10,143 nucleotides of DNA from an uncultured Thermomicrobiales bacterium (GTDB taxonomy: Bacteria > Chloroflexota > Chloroflexia > Thermomicrobiales > Thermomicrobiaceae). Within the stretch, counting starts at the first letter, position 1. Every line of letters begins with the position of its first letter. This document shows positions 1-6,790 of this stretch, piece by piece. The stretch covers positions 1-10,143 of the forward strand of contig CALAGB010000044.1 of assembly GCA_937891245.1 (NCBI GenBank), read 5' to 3'. A program made the position numbers and the translations under genes. Below the pieces are notes generated by a model that was not told where the DNA came from, did no database searches, and saw nothing but the letters and a program-made list of their open reading frames with translations.

Positions 1-26
1 TTCCCTACACGACGCTCTTCCGATCT
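1..26 (+). other. Illumina TruSeq Read 1 adapter remnant at contig end (artefact)
   Basis: Bases 1-26 match the 3' 26 bases of the standard Illumina universal adapter, including the block GACGCTCTTCCGATCT that ends at base 26. This is library DNA left on the contig and not genomic sequence. Genuine sequence begins at about base 27. Any reading frame that crosses this point carries a false tail: on the minus strand the adapter adds Asp-Arg-Lys-Ser-Val-Val and then a stop codon at 5-7. Confidence 0.97.
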
Positions 27-460
27 GGGTCATCTGACGGTGATGATGAGGTGTCGTCCGCCGTTGTCGTCGCCGGCCCGGACGACTCCTGAGTCGATGT
101 CGAATCCGTCGTTGTGCCCGTGTTCGCCGAGGTGTCGTTGGCCTCGGTCGTTGCCGGTGTGGTGGCTTGTGTCGTGTCCGGTGTCGCGATCGCGCCGCCA
201 ACCAGTCCATTGACCGTATCCGTGACCGTATTGACGACGTTCGTCACCACGTCGGTATCGCCCGTCGTCGTGGTGGTCGCCGTGGCCGAGGCGCTGCCCA
301 CGGCCGTCGAGTCGACGTCGCCGTTGAGGTTGAGATTGACCGTCCCGGAATCGCCCGAGCCGAGATTGAGCAGCGGACCCGCCGCCAGCGCAGTGCCGGC
401 TGTGAAGAGCCCGAGGGTTAGGCCCAAAATGAGCCCAAGCCCCCATATTCGTCTACGCAT
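27..460 (-). CDS. Thr/Ser-rich secreted protein, 3' end missing (cut by contig end)
   Basis: Function is not recognised. The start chosen is the ATG at 458-460, because GGAGGA lies 9 bases upstream (470-475) and the protein then opens with a typical Sec signal peptide: MRRR, a Leu/Gly-rich hydrophobic core, and ALA-A with predicted cleavage near residue 26. An earlier in-frame ATG at 499 would put 13 non-signal residues in front and is unlikely. The mature part has a Gly/Asn/Leu stretch (LLNLGSGDSGTVNLNLNGDV), a Val/Thr/Asn segment related in style to the upstream 507-residue protein (NTVTDTVNGLVGG), then a Thr/Ser/Asp tail that could be a glycosylated stalk. About 144 genuine codons are visible. 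The last codons and the stop of the open frame come from adapter, so the true C-terminus is unknown. It lies 96 bases after the neighbouring gene, on the same strand, and may share its transcript. Confidence 0.8.
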
Positions 461-484
461 GATCGAAAATCCTCCGTCTTGTCC

Positions 485-501
485 GGTTGCGCTTCGCAAC
501 C
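485..501 (-). promoter_or_regulatory. Perfect 7-bp hairpin in the leader of the Thr-rich gene
   Basis: GGTTGCG (485-491) and CGCAACC (495-501) are perfect inverted repeats around a 3-base loop. On the minus strand the tip reads GCGAAGC, a mini-hairpin known to be unusually stable. It sits 24 bases before the ATG at 460 and just upstream of the GGAGGA ribosome binding site. It could protect the 5' end of a processed mRNA or be the last part of the upstream terminator. The role is inferred. Confidence 0.45.
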
Positions 502-508
502 AGACCAG

Positions 509-560
509 CTAATCAGATGCCGTAAATGAGACTGTCAAAGACAGCCAGGCACCTGATTAG
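509..560 (-). terminator. Compound stem-loop overlapping the stop codon of the 507-residue gene
   Basis: CTAATCAG (509-516) pairs with CTGATTAG (553-560), and TGCC (518-521) pairs with GGCA (548-551). The single position between them (517/552) is a G-U pair in minus-strand RNA but an A-C mismatch in plus-strand RNA. This gives a continuous 13-bp stem only for the minus transcript. The 26-base loop holds a second hairpin, CTGTC-AAA-GACAG (532-544). The TAA stop at 557-559 is inside the outer stem. There is no U-tract, so it is not a textbook intrinsic terminator. It may attenuate transcription, protect a 3' end, or be opened by the terminating ribosome. Confidence 0.5.
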
Positions 561-2080
561 GCAGGGGAGGTGGGAACGGGATGGTTAATGCTGACGGGGA
601 AGTGAAGCGCACGGGCCAGCAGCGAGCGCTGTGTCAGAACCAGTGCGAGCAAAAGCATGACAAGGATCGCGGCGAAACCGGCCGCTCCGCTGGAGCCGCC
701 GATCGACAGCCCGCCTGAAGCGCCGCCCGCGAACGAGGAGCCGGAAATCGGCAGGCTCGGAACCGGCAGCGAGGGTACCGGGATTGGCAGGTGGTGCAGT
801 GGCAGCGACGGGGCACTGACGCCCAATTCGCGCGCCGCTCGGACCAGATCGTGAAGCACTGCCCCGGCCGTTGCGTCGATCGTGGTCGTCCAGTCGCCCG
901 AACCGGTTGCCACCGGGGCGATCGGCGCTGCCGTGCCGGTCGTTCCGATAGCGTGCGCCACGGTCGGCGTCGCCGGTGACGTCGACATTTCCGGCGTGAT
1001 CGGCAGGCCCGCCTGCGAATCGACCGCAAGGCCGTTCGGCATCTGGCCGGCAATCGGTGCGACGGCCGGGCCGTCGTTCGTCACCGGTCGGGTCAGGGTC
1101 GTCGTGTTCGGAGTCGTCGTACCCGGAATGATCGGTTGAGTAAGCGAGCCGCCTGGCTGATGACCGGCACCGTTCGGCGTCGAGCCGGAGCCGATGCCGC
1201 CGATCACCGGTGTATTGCCACCCGGCTGCCCGGGAACGATCGGTGATGTCGGATCAAGCGGAGTCGTCGGATTCACGGGCGTCGTTGGGTTCGTGACCGG
1301 CGTCACCGGATCGACGATCGGGTCGGTCACTGGAGCGGCGACGTTGCCCACGATCTTGTTCACGGCGTCCGTCGTGTCGTCAACCAGCGGATCGACTACC
1401 GGCTGAGTGGGCAGAAGTGGCGTGACGACGTCAACCACCGGCTGGGTAACCGGCAGCGTCTGACCGACCTGATCCAGTACCTTGCCCGGCGCCGTCGTCA
1501 GCGTCTGATCGACCGTATCGATGGTCTGCTGCACGGTTTGGTCGACCACGTCAACCACCGGCTGGGTGACCTGATCGACAGTCTCCGTCAGTGGCTGCGT
1601 GACCTGATTGACCGTCTTGCTCACCGGCTGAGTCACCGGAGCGACCGTCTTGGTGACCGTATCAACAGTCTGGTTGACCATCTGATCAACCGGCGTCGTT
1701 ACGGTTTGTGTTGTCGGGTTGGAGACGACCGTATCGACCGTCTGGTTGACGCTGTTCGTGGTCTGATCGACGAGGTTCGTAACCGGGCTGGCGACCGGAC
1801 TCGGTGCCACGTTATTGACCGTGTCATCGACGGTCTGGTTGACCGTGTTGGTGACGGTGTCGACGGTATTCGTGAGGGTGTCGGTCAATGATGGTGGTGG
1901 ATCGGCCGGGGTTGTATCTGGCGTTGGGGTGCCTGTCAGTGCGCCCGTCGTATCGGTCACGAGGTTGGTCGTGGTGTCGAGCACGCCACCGAGCAGCCCC
2001 TTGGCGGCCACACCCTGCGCGAGGATGAGGCTGGCCAGCAGGCCGAGCGTTGCGGCGGTCAACACCAGTCGGGTACGCAT
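557..2080 (-). CDS. Exported Val/Thr-rich repeat protein with C-terminal membrane anchor
   Basis: Function is not recognised; it looks like a cell-surface structural or stalk protein. The ATG at 2078-2080 gives a clean signal peptide (MRTR, hydrophobic core 5-22, GVAA-K cleavage near residue 26), with a weak GGGAA ribosome site about 6 bases before it. Residues 58-240 are low-complexity Val/Thr/Asn/Asp/Gln with Val or Leu spaced 3-4-4. Residues 245-335 are Pro/Thr/Gly-rich linker, and 355-395 are Ala/Thr/Pro-rich. Residues 401-421 could form one amphipathic helix (VLHDLVRAARELG). Residues 422-447 are a Leu-Pro stalk (PSLPVPSLPISG), followed by Gly/Ser, a membrane segment at about 466-484 and a short basic tail (QRSLLARAL). 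No LPXTG motif is seen. The protein has no Cys, no Tyr, one Trp and three Phe, which is unusual for 507 residues and argues against an enzyme. It lies upstream of the truncated Thr-rich secreted gene, which resembles its repeat region. Confidence 0.85.
   Translation of the reverse strand: MRTRLVLTAATLGLLASLILAQGVAAKGLLGGVLDTTTNLVTDTTGALTGTPTPDTTPADPPPSLTDTLTNTVDTVTNTVNQTVDDTVNNVAPSPVASPVTNLVDQTTNSVNQTVDTVVSNPTTQTVTTPVDQMVNQTVDTVTKTVAPVTQPVSKTVNQVTQPLTETVDQVTQPVVDVVDQTVQQTIDTVDQTLTTAPGKVLDQVGQTLPVTQPVVDVVTPLLPTQPVVDPLVDDTTDAVNKIVGNVAAPVTDPIVDPVTPVTNPTTPVNPTTPLDPTSPIVPGQPGGNTPVIGGIGSGSTPNGAGHQPGGSLTQPIIPGTTTPNTTTLTRPVTNDGPAVAPIAGQMPNGLAVDSQAGLPITPEMSTSPATPTVAHAIGTTGTAAPIAPVATGSGDWTTTIDATAGAVLHDLVRAARELGVSAPSLPLHHLPIPVPSLPVPSLPISGSSFAGGASGGLSIGGSSGAAGFAAILVMLLLALVLTQRSLLARALHFPVSINHPVPTSPA
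1428..1567. repeat. Exact 20-base direct repeat, two copies 120 bases apart
   Basis: The 20-mer at 1428-1447 (ACGTCAACCACCGGCTGGGT on the plus strand) recurs exactly at 1548-1567. The two copies encode the residue word TQPVVDV at positions 172-178 and 212-218 of the repeat protein. Identity at DNA level, third codon bases included, suggests recent segmental duplication or gene conversion inside the coding repeats. Confidence 0.8.
1499..1888 (-). repeat. Degenerate 11-residue (hendecad) repeat region inside the 507-residue protein
   Basis: This covers residues 65-194. Hydrophobic residues fall at V146, V149, V153, V157, V160, L164, V168, V171, V175, V179, V183, I187, V190 and L194, almost entirely in steps of 3, 4 and 4, which is an 11-residue period. 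The N-terminal half (L65, L69, V73, V76, V80, V84, V88, V91) shows the same rhythm with slips. Polar positions are mostly Thr, Gln, Asp and Asn. Recurrent words are TVNQTVDTV, VTQPV and DQTV. The pattern resembles hendecad coiled-coil or amphipathic repeats, although the Thr/Val content and the Pro residues weaken helix formation. Confidence 0.65.
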
Positions 2081-2160
2081 GAGTTCCCGTCACGAACCGA
2101 ATACACAAGCGGCATGGCCCGCAACCGGACCACGCAGTTTCTATACCTTAGCGTGGGGAT

Positions 2161-2182
2161 GACCTGAGCTGAAGAGCAGGTC
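2161..2182 (-). promoter_or_regulatory. Inverted repeat in the leader region of the 507-residue gene
   Basis: GACCTG (2161-2166) and CAGGTC (2177-2182) are perfect inverted repeats. CT (2169-2170) and AG (2175-2176) can extend the stem inside a 2-base bulge. It is 81 bases upstream of the ATG at 2080, so it could be an operator or a leader hairpin. No convincing -35/-10 pair was found nearby: TATAGA on the minus strand (2138-2143) is a possible -10 without a matching -35. Confidence 0.35.
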
Positions 2183-2218
2183 GTACCGCTCGTACATGCG
2201 AAATATGGGCTATAAAAG

Positions 2219-2228
2219 GTCCTAGGAC
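2219..2228. promoter_or_regulatory. 10-bp palindrome GTCCTAGGAC
   Basis: This perfect palindrome in the 214-base gap has flanks that extend its imperfect symmetry (AAG on the left, CTT one base further out on the right). It is followed by CGGGCCCG (2231-2238), another perfect palindrome, and a run of ten G. It contains the octamer TAGGACTT (2223-2230), which recurs twice in the 6.78-7.2 kb control region. It may be a protein-binding site. Confidence 0.35.
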
Positions 2229-2237
2229 TTCGGGCCC

Positions 2238-2247
2238 GGGGGGGGGG
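2238..2247. repeat. Homopolymer run of ten G
   Basis: Ten consecutive G (plus strand) lie between the palindrome CGGGCCCG and the putative terminator hairpin, outside any gene. Runs this long are prone to replication slippage and to sequencing or assembly length error. The exact length should be treated as provisional. Confidence 0.8.
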
Positions 2248-2249
2248 TA

Positions 2250-2277
2250 CCGGAAGATGCCTTCATGCATCCTCCGG
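2250..2277 (-). terminator. Stem-loop downstream of the oxidoreductase operon, likely terminator
   Basis: The stem is 2250-2260 paired with 2267-2277, around a 6-base loop. In minus-strand RNA all 11 positions pair, including one G-U; in plus-strand RNA that position is an A-C mismatch, so the structure favours the minus transcript. It starts 18 bases after the TAA stop of the molybdopterin subunit gene (2295-2297), which suits a transcript end. Instead of a U-tract it is followed, on the minus strand, by UA and ten C (2238-2247). Rho-independent release is therefore uncertain, and the hairpin may instead stabilise a processed 3' end. Confidence 0.55.
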
Positions 2278-2294
2278 TTGTCGGTCGCGCGGCG

Positions 2295-5216
2295 TTATCG
2301 ACCGGTCGGGCCGTCAATCTGGAAGGCCAAGGGGTCCGGCTTGTAGGGGCGCAGCAACCAGAGTGGGCGACGGAGATTGCCCGGCCCGGGAGCCGGTCGT
2401 GCCAGCTTCAGCCAGCGTTCGAAGGCCGCCATCGAGCGTTTGGTGTCGACGACGATATCGCCATACTCGTCGTTGATCGATGCCTTGACCACGCGTACTC
2501 GCTGGTGCCAGGCATGCGCGCCGCTGATCGGATCGGGCTGCACCGGGAAGGTCAGATTCTGATGCACCCCGGCGTCGCTCCACCAGATCTTCTGCGAGTC
2601 GGGATCGCTGCTGGCGAAGGGGCGCACGCCCGATTCCTGACGCATCCGGTAGACGCCCGGCTCGGTCTCTTGAATCGAGACGGACGCCGCCGACCAGCCG
2701 TTGTTGCCGCCATGGTCGTCGAGACGCCAGCGACCGAGGTGATGCGAACAGGCGACGACACCCGGGCGCAACCCCTCGGTGATCCAGACGCGATCGACAA
2801 AGTAGCCGATCTCCGTCTCGACACGTGCCAGGTCGCCAATCTCGACGCCGATCCGCTTGGCGTCGCTCGGGTGCAGCCAGAGCGGGTTCGAATGGCTGAT
2901 CTCGTTGAGCCACTTCGAGTTGCCCGTCCGAGTATGCACGAGCGTCGGAATCCGGTAGTTCGGTAACAGCGTCATCTCCCCGGCCGCACGATCGATGACG
3001 CTCGGCGCGACGTGACTCTTGATGTAGCTCGGGATGGCGTGCTCCGGCCAGCCCCACTCGTAGAGGGTGCTGGAGAAGAACTCGAGCTTGCCCGACGGCG
3101 TCGGGAAGCCGCGGAGCGGTTCACCGTCGACTTGTACACCGACAGCGCGCCCTTCGGTGGTCGGCGGGTTGCCCGGCATCGGCGTGATCTCCGGGCCGTG
3201 CGGCTTCGGTACCTGGCTCATGATGACGTTCGAGAGCGGATCGACGTGTGCCAGTGCTAGCTCTTCCGCCGGCACCGGATCGTCAAACTGCTTCATCGCC
3301 TGTTTCTCGATCTCGAACGCGCCGTATTTGCGCATGTAGCCGAGCGGCGTCAGTCCCTCGGCGGCGGCGGCCTCCGGCAGGCCGGGGATCGAGTTCTCGA
3401 AGATCCAGCCGTAATACTCATCCATCGTAATCTTCTCGCCGGGGCGATAGGGCGACTCGTAATACTTGCGAATACCGAGCGAGCCGTCGGGGTCGATGCG
3501 CCACGAGAGTTCGATCCAGAACTCGTCTTCCTCCCAAACTTCGCCAGGGGTCGCCTCGTAGGTGTGATCGACCTTCTTCCCGAGTCGTTCCATCGCCACG
3601 CGCACGACCGGCTGCCGTAGGGCGATCCACTTGGCGGCATGTGTCTCGTAGGAGTGCGTGTCGTGCCGCTCGGCGCCATGGCCCATCGGCAGCACGTAAT
3701 CGGCGAGCCAGGCGCTTTCGCTCCAGGTCGGGGTGAGCGCGGCATGCAGTTCGAAGAGCGATTCGTCCTTGAGCGCGTCGATCCACATGAAGCCGTCGGG
3801 ATTCGTCCAGACCGGGTTGTAGACGCGTGTGAAGTACATCGCGATCTTGCCCCGTCCCTGCTTCATCAGGTGCGGCAGGAGCATGCTCATCTCGTGATGG
3901 GCCAGGGGATATTCCTTCGGCCAGGAGATTTCGTTCCAGACCTTCTGCTTGCCCGGTTCGGCGAAGGGACGCGGTACGAACTTGTCCCAGACGTTCGGCG
4001 CGACTCCGCCCTCGGTACCGACGCTGCCGGTCAGCACGTTTAAGAAGAAGAGCGCGCGCGGCACCGTCCAGCCGCCGAGGTGTCCGGCCGAGGCGGAACG
4101 CCAGGTGTGCGAGGCGAAGGCCGTGCCGGCCGCCGCGATCTCGCGCGCGATCTCGGTCACGCTGGCGGCCGGGATGCCGCATTCGGCCTCGGCCATTTCC
4201 GGGGTGTATTGCGCGTACGCTTCTTTCAAGGCAACGACGAAGTTGTCGAAGGTCACCTCGACCTCGGGATGGAGCACGCGCAGGTATTCATCCCAGTTGA
4301 TCCACCGACGCAGAAACTCGCGGTTGAAGAGCTCTTCCTGAATCAGAACATTGGCAACGGCCAGCAAGAAGGCCGTCTCGGTGCCGGGGGACGTCGGGAG
4401 CCAGTAGTCACACATCGAGGCGGTGTTGGACAGGCGCGGGTCGAGGACCGCGATTTTGGCGCCCTTCATCTTTGCTTCCATGATGCGCTGGGCGTGCGGG
4501 TTGAAATAGTGGCCGCTCTCCAGATGGGCGCTGATCAGCAGGATGAACCTGGCGTTCGCGTAATCCGGCGATGGCCGGTCGATCCCCATCCAGAAGGCGT
4601 AGCCGGTACGGCCACCCGAGGAGCAGATATTCGTGTGCGAATTATGTCCATCAATGCCCCACGACTGCAGGACGCGCTCCATGTAGCCGTCTTCGCCGGG
4701 GCGGCCGACGTGGTACATCACCTCGCTCTTGCGGCCGTCGACCAGCGCGGAGCGAATCTTGGCGGCGATGGCGTCGAGCGCATCGTCCCAGCTGACTCGT
4801 TCCCACTGACCCGAGCCGCGCGCGCCCGCCCGCTTCAATGGATAGAGAATCCGGTCGGGGTCGTTCATCTGCGTCAGCGTGGCCGGGCCCTTGGCGCAGT
4901 TGCGTCCTCGGCTGCCTGGGTGGAACGGATTCCCTTCCAGCTTGCGTACCTGCAACGTCTCTTTATCGACGTAGGCCATCAGCCCGCAAGCTGATTCGCA
5001 GTTGAAGCAGGTGGTGGGCACCAGCATGTAGTGATGCGGCTTCTTTTCCGGCCAGGCGCGCGGCTCGAATTCAACCCAGTCGTCCCACTGATCGGGCGGC
5101 GGATACGATGAGAGACCGCTGGTGGCCTCCGGCACCCATGGCTGCTCGACGCGTCGAGGCTTCTTCTCCGTCCCCGGCGCGGCCGGAGGTGCTTCTCGTG
5201 GCTTGATCGTGACCAT
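2295..5216 (-). CDS. Molybdopterin (bis-MGD) oxidoreductase catalytic subunit, PadB/PsrA-like
   Basis: This is a DMSO-reductase-superfamily catalytic subunit of 973 residues. The ATG at 5214-5216 is chosen because AAGGAG lies 5 bases upstream; a GTG six codons earlier (5234) has no ribosome site. Near the N-terminus C70, C73, C77 and C107 form CX2CX3CX29C, the ligands of a proximal [4Fe-4S] cluster. C198 in NICSSGG is the likely Mo/W ligand. The segment around 245-265 (KMKGAKIAVLDPRLSNTA) is the usual cofactor-binding Rossmann-like piece, and the region around 760-860 (NPLWLHPSDAKRIGVEIGD) is the C-terminal molybdopterin-dinucleotide domain. There is no Tat motif and no hydrophobic N-terminus, so the enzyme should face the cytoplasm. 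It is longer than typical PsrA/PhsA. The style (DRPSPDYANARFIL, ESGHYFNPHAQRI) recalls the phenylacetyl-CoA:acceptor oxidoreductase-like branch, but the substrate cannot be read from sequence. It follows the Fe-S/NrfD fusion gene by 26 bases and surely acts with it. Confidence 0.93.
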   Translation of the reverse strand: MVTIKPREAPPAAPGTEKKPRRVEQPWVPEATSGLSSYPPPDQWDDWVEFEPRAWPEKKPHHYMLVPTTCFNCESACGLMAYVDKETLQVRKLEGNPFHPGSRGRNCAKGPATLTQMNDPDRILYPLKRAGARGSGQWERVSWDDALDAIAAKIRSALVDGRKSEVMYHVGRPGEDGYMERVLQSWGIDGHNSHTNICSSGGRTGYAFWMGIDRPSPDYANARFILLISAHLESGHYFNPHAQRIMEAKMKGAKIAVLDPRLSNTASMCDYWLPTSPGTETAFLLAVANVLIQEELFNREFLRRWINWDEYLRVLHPEVEVTFDNFVVALKEAYAQYTPEMAEAECGIPAASVTEIAREIAAAGTAFASHTWRSASAGHLGGWTVPRALFFLNVLTGSVGTEGGVAPNVWDKFVPRPFAEPGKQKVWNEISWPKEYPLAHHEMSMLLPHLMKQGRGKIAMYFTRVYNPVWTNPDGFMWIDALKDESLFELHAALTPTWSESAWLADYVLPMGHGAERHDTHSYETHAAKWIALRQPVVRVAMERLGKKVDHTYEATPGEVWEEDEFWIELSWRIDPDGSLGIRKYYESPYRPGEKITMDEYYGWIFENSIPGLPEAAAAEGLTPLGYMRKYGAFEIEKQAMKQFDDPVPAEELALAHVDPLSNVIMSQVPKPHGPEITPMPGNPPTTEGRAVGVQVDGEPLRGFPTPSGKLEFFSSTLYEWGWPEHAIPSYIKSHVAPSVIDRAAGEMTLLPNYRIPTLVHTRTGNSKWLNEISHSNPLWLHPSDAKRIGVEIGDLARVETEIGYFVDRVWITEGLRPGVVACSHHLGRWRLDDHGGNNGWSAASVSIQETEPGVYRMRQESGVRPFASSDPDSQKIWWSDAGVHQNLTFPVQPDPISGAHAWHQRVRVVKASINDEYGDIVVDTKRSMAAFERWLKLARPAPGPGNLRRPLWLLRPYKPDPLAFQIDGPTGR

Positions 5217-5242
5217 TCGTGCTCCTTCTTCCACCTGCTGAT

Positions 5243-6781
5243 TTAGCTGAGCGGGACATCTTGCCCGGCGCTGACCCAGATCATTTCGTACACCCAGAGT
5301 CCGGCCAGCGCGGCACCGGCGCCGAACGAAGCCGGGAAGATCACATAGCTCGATTGCCAGGCGAGCAGGCCAAGGGCCAGCGGCACGACGATGCCGATGA
5401 AGATCACCGCGAACAACAATGTGCTGCGATAGGGACCGTGCGTCAACAAGCCGACGGTCTTGCTCACGTGCAGGTTCTGGCTGTGGGGCATCCCCAGTTC
5501 GAGCGCCAGAATGATGCCGAACGCGATCACGCCGCCCGCCAGAATACCGGTGAGCACGCGCAGCTCGTGTTCCGTCGCACCGGCCGAAATACCGACCAGC
5601 ATCAGCGCTGCCGCCCCGGCGACGACGGCCTGAGCAATCAGATGCGGCAGGAGCAGTCGACTCTGCCAGAAATCACGCCCTTCCGCCTGCGCGAAGAGAA
5701 ATGCCGTGTAACCGGCCGCCGCCAAGGCCAGCGGAATCCCGGCGCCCATCAACACATCCTGCACCGTGCCGAGGCCGAGCAGCGCGGCCAGCAGCCAGAC
5801 GAAGATGGCGCCACTAAAGGCGAGCAGAATGTAGCCGCCCCAGACGAGCCATGAGGTCGGATTCGGCAGGAACAGCAAGAACCAGAAGCGTTCCGGCCGC
5901 TTCAGATCGACAACCAGCAAGAACGTCGTGATTCCGATGAAAAGCAGACCGACGATCGGCGCGGCGATGTCGAAGGTCGCGTGATTGTGCGCCCAGCCGA
6001 AGAGGAGCAGCAGCGCCGCGAGCAACACCGCGCCTGAACCGATTGACTTCGTCCAGAGGTAGGTCGAGACTTTCCAACCCCACGGCTTTGGATGATGCAC
6101 GTCGTAGACGAGTTTTGTCGGAGCCGGCGCATCTGGTTTCGTGCTGGCGGTCACCGCCTCGGCGGGGCGGCCGTCATCCCGCACCTCGGACCAGAGGTAG
6201 CGCGTGTTCCGTGTCTGCACCTCGGGCACGAGGCTCGAATCGTCACTATCGATATAGAAGAGCTTCGGCTTCGTCCCCTGCTCCGGCTTCCGCGTGAGGA
6301 CGTTCTCGGTGGCGAGCAGGTGACTGATTTCGCTGAACGGGTCGTCCATATCCCCGGCGATGATCGCCTTCTCGGGACAGACGACAACGCAGGCCGGCAG
6401 CAGATCGAGGTCGACGCGATGCGCGCAGTAGTTGCACTTGGCCGCCGTGTGCTCGAAAGGGTCGATGTAAATCGCGTCATACGGGCACGCCTGCATGCAG
6501 GACTTGCAGCCGATACAGCGAGACGAGTCGAAATCGACGATCCCGTCCGGCCGCTTGAAGAGCGCCTTGGTTGGACAGACGGTAACGCACGGCGCGTCCT
6601 CACAATGATTGCAGCGCAGCACGTTGAAATTGCGTCGAACGTCCGGGAATTCGCCTTTCTCGGTGTACTTGACCCAGGTGCGAAAGACGCCGAGCGGAAC
6701 CTCATTCTCGGACTTACAAGCAGTCGTACAAGCATGACAACCGATACACTTTCGATTGTCAATGACGAAACCATATCTCAT
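5243..6781 (-). CDS. Fused four-cluster ferredoxin and NrfD/PsrC-like quinone-interacting membrane subunit
   Basis: This 512-residue protein joins two subunits that are normally separate. Residues 1-160 are an NrfC/PsrB/DmsB-type Fe-S protein with all 16 cluster cysteines: C12/15/18/22, C57/60/65/69, C89/92/95/99 and C116/119/131/135, enough for four [4Fe-4S] clusters. Residues 160-240 are a polar linker. Residues 247-503 contain about eight membrane segments (near 247-263, 274-292, 310-332, 343-364, 376-399, 408-428, 450-473, 480-503) with the NrfD-family motif DLKRPERFW at 292-300. By family knowledge it would carry electrons between the catalytic subunit and the quinone pool. The N-terminus has no export signal, so the ferredoxin domain should be cytoplasmic. 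The start ATG at 6779-6781 is preceded by a run of eight G acting as ribosome site. It is the first gene of the operon, followed 26 bases later by the catalytic subunit. Confidence 0.93.
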   Translation of the reverse strand: MRYGFVIDNRKCIGCHACTTACKSENEVPLGVFRTWVKYTEKGEFPDVRRNFNVLRCNHCEDAPCVTVCPTKALFKRPDGIVDFDSSRCIGCKSCMQACPYDAIYIDPFEHTAAKCNYCAHRVDLDLLPACVVVCPEKAIIAGDMDDPFSEISHLLATENVLTRKPEQGTKPKLFYIDSDDSSLVPEVQTRNTRYLWSEVRDDGRPAEAVTASTKPDAPAPTKLVYDVHHPKPWGWKVSTYLWTKSIGSGAVLLAALLLLFGWAHNHATFDIAAPIVGLLFIGITTFLLVVDLKRPERFWFLLFLPNPTSWLVWGGYILLAFSGAIFVWLLAALLGLGTVQDVLMGAGIPLALAAAGYTAFLFAQAEGRDFWQSRLLLPHLIAQAVVAGAAALMLVGISAGATEHELRVLTGILAGGVIAFGIILALELGMPHSQNLHVSKTVGLLTHGPYRSTLLFAVIFIGIVVPLALGLLAWQSSYVIFPASFGAGAALAGLWVYEMIWVSAGQDVPLS

Positions 6782-6790
6782 AGACGAAAG

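Noticed and set aside
510..538. TTGACA (minus strand, 533-538) as the -35 of a promoter for the Thr-rich secreted gene
   Set aside because: The hexamer is a perfect -35, but at 16-18 bases spacing the -10 positions (CTGATT, TGATTA, GATTAG) match poorly, and TTGACA is part of the hairpin CTGTC-AAA-GACAG.
1428..1888. CRISPR-like or minisatellite array from the recurring short words
   Set aside because: The repeats are degenerate, in frame, and explained by the coding hendecad pattern; there are no regular spacers.
2231..2253. ApaI/SmaI/KpnI-like sites around the G10 run, suggesting vector polylinker
   Set aside because: The order and spacing do not match a known polylinker beyond these short GC-rich palindromes, and native-looking sequence continues on both sides.
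2265..2966. Open frame of 233 codons on the plus strand
   Set aside because: It overlaps the terminator hairpin and the C-terminal cofactor domain of the oxidoreductase on the other strand; a shadow frame typical of GC-rich DNA.
4080..4994. Open frame of 304 codons on the plus strand
   Set aside because: It is antisense to the molybdopterin subunit gene, including the Mo-ligand region, with no ribosome site and no recognisable domain.
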